A DNA stretch of 64,000 nt, taken from assembly GCF_026151205.1 (NCBI RefSeq), contig NC_087074.1, positions 17,274,712-17,338,711 on the forward strand. The letters are read 5' to 3'. Under the pieces are notes generated by a model. The model had not been told where the DNA came from. It did no database searches and saw only the letters and a list, made by a program, of their open reading frames with translations. The translations under genes and the position numbers were made by a program. Below are positions 57,391 to 64,000 of this stretch, piece after piece. Each line of letters starts with the position of its first letter. Position 1 is the first letter of the stretch. This DNA comes from Bolinopsis microptera (taxonomy: Eukaryota > Ctenophora > Tentaculata > Lobata > Bolinopsidae).

Positions 57391-58114
57391 GGGGGCCGCG
57401 CCGGGGGGGGGGTTGGTCTTCATCAAAATTCTCTCGAAATTGACTTTATAGTTGTTTCTGATAGAGGGGAGTGATATCTATCAGCTGTTTTTGGTCCCAT
57501 GGAAAAATATTGTTCTTAGCCGAAATTATTGCCGGTCAAAGGTCAGCGCTTATGTGTAATTGTATTGCGCGAGCAATTTTGAATCGCGCGCCCTGAAAAT
57601 CGAGTCTAAAAATCTATCTTCTCCTACATTGTTTTAGCAATCACCCTGAAACTTTCAAGATATGTTCTAAGGACCATTTAGAAGAAATTGTCGGGCCAGA
57701 ATTTTGAGATAGGCCTTAGAACATTTTTTATTCGATTTTGAAAATCTTGGACCTGAAAAAATCGTCAAAATCGAATAAAAAATGTTCTAAGGCCTATCTC
57801 AAAATTCTGGCCTGACAATCCCTTCTAAATGGTCCTTAGAACATATATATCCTGAAAGTTTCAGGGTGATTGCTCAAAAAATGTAGGAGAAGATAGATTT
57901 TTAGACTCGATTTTCAGGGCGCGCGATTCAAAATCGCTCGCGCAATACAATTACACATAAGCGCTGACCTTTGACCGGCAATAATTTCGGCTAAGAACAA
58001 TATTTTTCCATGGGACCAAAAACAGCTGATAGATATCACTCCCCTCTATAATCAGAAACAACTATAAAGTCAATTTCGAGATAATTTTGATGAAGACCCC
58101 CCCCCCCGGCCCCC
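57391..58114. mobile_element. Foldback element copy 2 with TTAA flanks
   Basis: About 724 bp, closely similar along its length to the copy at 54632 and likewise self-complementary. The borders are TTAA (57387-57390 and 58115-58118). It is inserted into a heptamer microsatellite. Confidence 0.9.
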
Positions 58115-58412
58115 TTAACTATTAACTATTATTGCTTAACTACTCAGTAGTCTAAGTCACCATACATTCCTCAATAGTGGAACAATTTTTATGTCTAAAT
58201 TCAGATAAAATTTAATTGCTATTAATTGAAATACAAATTTGTTGTTTTCTATAGAAATATTTGGGCATGCAAATGAATTACTACACAAAACGGTTTCTGT
58301 CAAGTGATATAGTTCAAATTAACAGCACATTCCCTCTATTACCAATACCCGCTTACTGTATATTTTTTCATTGTTAAATGTAGATTTGCACTAACAAATT
58401 CCTCTATTTTAG

Positions 58413-58487
58413 CTCAATAATAGTTCAGTAATTGGACAACAGCTCCTGTCAGTGAGACAACACAAAATCCCCTGCGATCCGGATTGG
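58413..58487 (+). CDS. Isolated exon-like segment
   Basis: A 75-base open segment (25 codons, SVIGQQLLSVRQHKIPCDPDW) between a good acceptor (cctctattttag) and a good donor (gtgagt), phase 0 on both sides. No neighbouring exon could be linked to it, so it is a candidate exon of an unidentified + strand gene. Confidence 0.3.
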
Positions 58488-60968
58488 GTGAGTTCAATTC
58501 TTATTTAAGAATATAATTATCATTTCAATTCTGTTTGGTCACGCAAATTCTATGACAATTGCAGTATGGAAAAATGTTTTTCATTTCTTTCAACTTGAGG
58601 TTTCAAACTGAAATATCAATGAAACTATTATAAGTACGTTTTAGGCCTAAGGGCAATTAATTCAAATTAGGAATAATTCCATGCTGGCATATTTCTTCAC
58701 TCGGATGTATTCTCATTCTGTAATACTGGAGTTTTATCTCAAAAACCCACTAAAATGGATAATTTTAGATAATAATTATCGCCAATAATATTAATATAAT
58801 ATATCAAATTAATGATAATTTAATATATTAGGTCTTGATGCCAATCATTTTTCAAAGCTCTATAATTATAATAATCGTTTCATAATATAGTTTTATTGCC
58901 TGAGGTATTTCTAGGCCAATGCTAATTCTGAGTGTTTTGGTCAATCATTCTATCATCCAGCATTGCCGTCAGTGCAGGCAAAACTTGCTCTGCCTCATAG
59001 TCCCTGCCTAAATAAAAACGTGATTTAACCTCTTATTAAAATGAATAAACGGATACTAAATACGATTGTTTTCTCTAACCAATCTAGCGCAAGCTATGCC
59101 CTAAAATTACAATTTACAACTAAATAACTCTCAGTCTTTAACAAAACAGTCTTTATCCACCATCTATCCACGTAATGATCATTAAAAAGCTATTTGACTG
59201 GTTACTGTGTTTGGAATAAAACGTGCTATTTAAAAAAATGTTCTACAGAAGTCTAACAAATGATTGGTATAAGTCTACAGAAATTAGAACTATTATATCT
59301 TTAGAATAGTACATGCAACTTTATTTTTCAACTTTTGATCAAATGAGACTACTCCTAAAGACAAAGAGAAATTTGGATTTGGGGGAAAAAGTACAATGTC
59401 CACAATAAGCAGTAAGTATTAATGATTACACTCAGCCGACAGTAGGACGTTATGCTGGGCCTTAGACCCAGTTTTCCCAACACTAAATCAAATTTAAGTT
59501 CTGTAGAATATTTGGTGGCATTTAAGTCGGGACAGATTCTTATCTTTGCTTCCAGTCATGCATTAGCGAGGCTATATACATTTAAGACTTTTCAACACTA
59601 AATAAAATAATTCATTTGAGCAAACCATGGAGCTGAGGGACCAGGCTTTTTGTTGGACAGATATTGGTCAAGAAACAACTATGAACATTTCAAGATATAA
59701 CTCCACTTTTGACCTATTTGACGGCCACTTATTATTTTCATTATTGCACCGGTTTTTTTCATGGAGTGCGATTACAAAACTAATTGCACTGTTTTGAGAG
59801 TAACCGAAAACATATTCGGTGCGATTACAAAACTAATCGCACTGATTTTCTGAAAGATACTGTGATATATTAATAGCTTTCAGAGGTGATTTAACGGGTG
59901 GTCTGAAAATCCACAGCAGGCAAGCAAAACGTTCAAACAATCATCACAACTGCAGATAATAGGGACGGGCCGATTCTTGGTCCATCCCGTCCTAGCGGCC
60001 AATCGCAATCGATGAGTTATGTCACGTGACTCAGATCCGACCAATCGCATAACAGGAGCAATTAGCATCGGACGGTTATCCTATGTTTACTTTTCTTATC
60101 TGTATTTGACCCTCCATTGAGGTGGTTATCAGACATTTTTGTGGAGTTACTAGATTGTACAAATCAACCGAGAGAGAGAGTCGGCGGATGACGTCACTTC
60201 GTTTCTCGGAAGAGGTTTCGGGTTGAAGTGGAGGGTTGAAGTGCGCTGTTCTTGCTCAGTACTCTCAAACAGTGCGATTAATTTATAATCTTACTGATTT
60301 TAGAGCAACTAACAACACAGTCCGTGCAATTATAAACTAATCGCACCTATTATATAATAATACCAGAAGCGTGTAGTTATACACGAATCTAACTGCATAT
60401 GCAGTTATAATACGATTACACCAGTTATTGCACTCGGCTGTGCCTCGTGAAATAACTGCAATAATTGATCGCACTTTATCAAATCTGCATCATCATCTCG
60501 ATACCTGATATTTCAGCTGCTCTAAATTATTAACTTTTATTTCTACTCAGCTTACTCCGTATTTGGCTGTGAGACTACTATGCACTAGTAAAATAAGCCT
60601 CTGTACTATTAGTATAATATTGCGTGCTTACAAGTGTCATTGTAAAATGTACATGAGAAGTGCGGTTTTTGAACAATAACATTGCCAACATCACGTCTGT
60701 CCCAGGAATAGGGATACTTTACAATTTACATTGTCCCTTCCCAACACTCATGATGCTTATTTCATCTGCCCCACGAAAACCCCACCGAACCTCCACGCGG
60801 TGTGGGGTGGGTGGCTCGAACGGGAGGTGCATGGGTGTTTCTAACCTATGCAAAGGAAGGGACTAGCCATCTCTACAACAAAGGAAAGGCTCTAATAGCC
60901 TCTACTAACCTTAGAACCGCAGCATAACCGCTTTTCCCACAGGCAAATAACACCTTCCGCAGGAAACT
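58488..60968. other. Gene-poor AT-rich region with repeated palindromic motifs
   Basis: No supported gene. Between 59766 and 60475 the motif gtgcgatta and its complement taatcgcac recur several times, for example in gtgcgattacaaaactaatc at 59819. A (ga)n run lies at 60167-60180. Confidence 0.5.
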
Positions 60969-61435
60969 AACACGCTCACAGGCTCCCACATCTCGTGTAA
61001 CCCCAGGGTTTGGTTTTAAATCGGACATTCAAAACAACGATAGAGGAGAGGTCTACACGCTCACAGGCTACCATGTCTCGTGTAAATCCAGGATTTGACA
61101 CGCTCACAGGCTACCATGTCTCGTGTTAATCCAGGATTTGACACGTTCACAGGCTACCAAGCCACGTCTAGTGTAACCCCAGGATTTAAAAAGCTCACAT
61201 GCACAGGCTACCACGTCTCGTGTAACCCTAGGACTCTTAACACTTAACAGACTCTAACACGCTCACAGGCTTCCGCGTCTCGTGTACCCTAGCATTTGGA
61301 TTTGGATCGGACACTCAAAACAACGATAGAGGAGCGGTCTACACGCTCACAGGCTACCATGTCTCGTGTAACCCTAGGATTTGGTTTTGGATTGGCCACT
61401 CAAAAAAAAGGAAAGAGGAGCAGTCTACAGTGACG
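60969..61435. repeat. Degenerate minisatellite cluster
   Basis: Seven or so copies of a ~43-base unit containing cacgctcacaggctaccatg and tctcgtgtaa-ccaggattt. Some copies are extended by a further ~45 bases (aatcggacattcaaaacaac...gaggagaggtct), giving a two-level repeat. Confidence 0.85.
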
Positions 61436-62736
61436 TTACAGGAACATTGCATACTCCTACGAGTTGCACGTTGCTGGCCATGACCTCCCCTGGAAGTCCC
61501 TGTCTCTCTGTCGTTAATCCGGCGGGGTTGCACCAGGGGCGGTGGTAACAGAACTTCAAGACTCTCGGAGTCTGTTGTTGATATCTATGTTCAATATATT
61601 TATGGTATATAATTTGGGAGTCTCTCTCTCCAGCAGCAGGAGTTGTGAAAGCCACCGTAAGGAAGGCTTACTGTCGACGCCGACCAATCAAAAGAAGCTT
61701 ATTTCATCTACCACTGCACTGACCCCCTCTCCCAATGTACATCCAACAAAACATATCTTGTTCTAACTTGATAATTTATTTGTGTTTAGGTTAAAGAGGA
61801 AGTGACTTTACAGGTTTACTGAATACATACATGTTCTCATTAGGACACGTTAACGCTTTAAACATTTGTACTCTCACTAAAATGTGTAAAATGTGTAAAA
61901 TGTTTGAAACATTACACGAGTGAGATATATCATATATTGAGTTTATTTGTATACCTTACTTCTATATTGCGACATATTTCTGCTCTACTTGGTAAAGTAT
62001 TCCTATTAGCTAACAATGCCCCAGCATATCTCGTATCGCACATATATTAATTTGCGGGCTCTACTTTCAATCACAACGAATACAGCGAAATTCATTTTCT
62101 GCGAAATCTAAAATGGAGCCCATATAACATGCACTACAATCCGATTCTTCATAATATACTTTTCTTTCTATGAGAAATTTACAATAAAGGAATATGTCGC
62201 CCCATTTGAACAAAGAAGAAATATTTGGATATATTGTCATTTTTATATGACGGCTCTCTCATATTATGCCTTTTGGGGGCAAGGTTGCAGCACTTTGTAC
62301 TACCAAATTGAGTATTATGAGTTATGAGAGTGAATATTAGAAATTGTTTGAATTACCTAACAGTTTAAATGGAGTAGTGATCTACACACATTTTAGTGAG
62401 TGAGTCTTCTGTGTTATCCGTTTTGTAAGTAAATACCCTCAATGCAAACAGTTGCGACACCGTAAATTGTGAACTGTTATTACCCAAATAATAACTTCCA
62501 CTGCACTGCACTTGACAGAAAAATGATGGGTATTTGAACTCTCACCAACTTTTTTCTCGGGATCTTTATTGCCATTGCCAACTTATTACCGATCACATTC
62601 TATGTAGATACCATGATCTGTAGATACCATGGTACAATTTGAGAAGCTCCGATATCAAAAGTCGATCGGTTATAATTTTAATGACGTTTCAGATGGAGTG
62701 AAAAGTTGACGGCAGCAAACTGAAAAGGAAGAAATA
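61436..62736. other. Region upstream of a + strand gene
   Basis: AT-rich, no exon seen. It should include the promoter and 5' UTR of the gene starting at 62737. Confidence 0.4.
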
Positions 62737-63867
62737 ATGATGGAGAATGATAACCGTAAGTTATTCTTTAAACTATGATAAATTATTGCATAAAGTAAGT
62801 AAATAAGTAGTTGCTTTTTTAATCTGTTAATATGTTAGATTACCAGTTGGTCAAATCAATAAACTTAGCTTCTTGTGGGGAAGTGAGCCACGTTCCTCTG
62901 ACACGTGACACCCATTTACCAATCAGATCGATGCATTGACCACGTGTCTAGATAGATCTGGCTTACCTCCCCACTAGTAACAGAGTCGATTTGATTAGAA
63001 ATATCTCGCTCAATGTTATTAATTTGTATGATTTGGCAGCGAAGTGGTAGGGTTACGACTGTTCTCATAACTTATCTAGCCAAATGTGAGCAGCACATAA
63101 ATTATCCGTACTGCCCAATAGAATGAAGTGCTTAGAGTCAGGTACTGTTGTTGAGCCTTACCATTGAAACCACTAGGAAATGCCTTAATTTGGCATTCAG
63201 CCAAAACGTAACTAGCAGTAGTTTTGCTCATAATTTGCAAGGAGGATGTTAATGCAATCCTTATGCAATCCTAATGAGAGATGCTAAACCATCAATACAT
63301 ACTTTTAGTACCTAGTTGATTGAACAATCGGTGTACAGCATGTACTGGAAAGGCTGTAACTTTGCTTAGGCGACATAATAAATATTCATTAAGTATGATT
63401 GTGATACTGAAACGGAACGCGCGCAGCTTTCAGTGTTATGCTGGCGCAATCAAGTTCATTGCAATTTCCGAGTATATTTGCGCGCAATGCGCGCTTTTTG
63501 CAATTCGTTCGCATTATTTAGCTAGTCACGCTTAGTAAAACTGGGAAATCCAGAAACCTAATGCCATCCTAGCACATTAGAGATCATTCATAATTAACCA
63601 AGATTATGAAACGGGTTAAATGTGAAATTAAATCCCTTAATACTTCAGAACAAAACAACTGTGTCACTGGGAATCGCAATGAAGGTAAAGAGTGAAAATA
63701 TTATCTTAGTTGTTACATTAGATCCTACTCTCACAGCAAGATATTGCACACGATAAGCTTCTTGACTTGAAAATTTCTTTGTCAAACATTCTCCATATAG
63801 TTATTGCTCACTACCTACTATATTTCAGCTGGATTCGGATCTGTCGAGAGCACGACATCCTCAAATT
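62737..63867 (+). CDS. 5' end of an unidentified gene (first two coding exons)
   Basis: ATG ATG at 62737 begins a short exon (MMENDN, ending 62755, phase 1, donor gtaagt). Exon 2 at 63829-63867 (acceptor tatttcag, donor gtaagt, phase 1) continues PGFGSVESTTSSN. The matching phases and consensus splice sites support a real gene continuing past the window. Too little protein is present to name it. Confidence 0.5.
62875..62974. repeat. Hairpin-forming inverted repeat in intron 1
   Basis: Ends gtggggaagtgagcc and ggcttacctccccac are near-perfect inverted repeats, with inner complementary segments including cacgtg on both sides; total ~100 bp. It could be a very short MITE. Confidence 0.6.
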
Positions 63868-64000
63868 GTAAGTCGCACTGTGTTATCAGTACTGTTAGGG
63901 ATCATTTATACTATTTATTTGCATTGATATCTTAGTTTATTAAATAACGAAATTTACAACAAAGAGATAAGGTTGCCGGAATGCAAGTTCTTCTGTTACC

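Overview
The window is a piece of animal nuclear genome. It is AT-rich, with short spliceosomal introns (GT..AG), multidomain extracellular and vesicle-trafficking genes, and many retrotransposons. The gene content points to a non-vertebrate metazoan. The mix of an intron-dense secreted protein, several intronless conserved genes, CR1-like, RTE-like and Copia elements, and mariner-like DNA transposons would fit a cnidarian or another early-branching or lophotrochozoan invertebrate. The sequence alone does not settle the species.

Left third (1-30.8 kb) is host genes. Positions 1-10841 (+) hold the 3' part of a large secreted protein made of thyroglobulin type-1 repeats and ending in a VWC-like domain; I resolved 28 exons with consistent splice phases. 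Convergent to it at 12887-15094 (-) is a three-exon SLC27/FATP acyl-CoA synthetase. At 17958-23789 (-) lies an intronless 1943-residue Ral GTPase-activating protein alpha subunit (RalGAPA) with an unexpected pair of zinc knuckles. A degenerate second copy of its 3' end (about 15867-16235) sits downstream, next to a dead mariner-like element (16236-17763). Further minus-strand genes are an unrecognised acidic/coiled-coil protein (25754-26263), a SNAP29-type Qbc-SNARE (27086-27736) and a two-exon SLC10A7 transporter (29605-30787). A 5'-truncated RTE-like copy lies between the last two.

Middle (31.9-57 kb) is a transposon nest. It holds a truncated CR1/L2-like copy, a recent but broken Copia LTR retrotransposon carrying a nested RTE-like insertion with target-site duplication, several CR1-like fragments (one split by another), and at 47.4-53.7 kb a nearly complete CR1-like retrotransposon. 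The ORF1 of this last element combines a PHD finger, an AlkB-type 2-oxoglutarate/Fe(II) dioxygenase and an SGNH esterase. Its ORF2 has a second PHD-like finger, an endonuclease and a reverse transcriptase. The AlkB domain inside a LINE ORF1 is the most striking observation here. Downstream, a DNA transposon with 15-bp inverted repeats and a 6-bp target duplication splits another CR1 copy, and two copies of a ~725-bp foldback element with TTAA flanks are present.

Right end (58-64 kb) is gene-poor. It holds an isolated exon-like segment, palindromic and minisatellite sequence, and the first two exons of a gene (62737-63867, +) that runs off the window.
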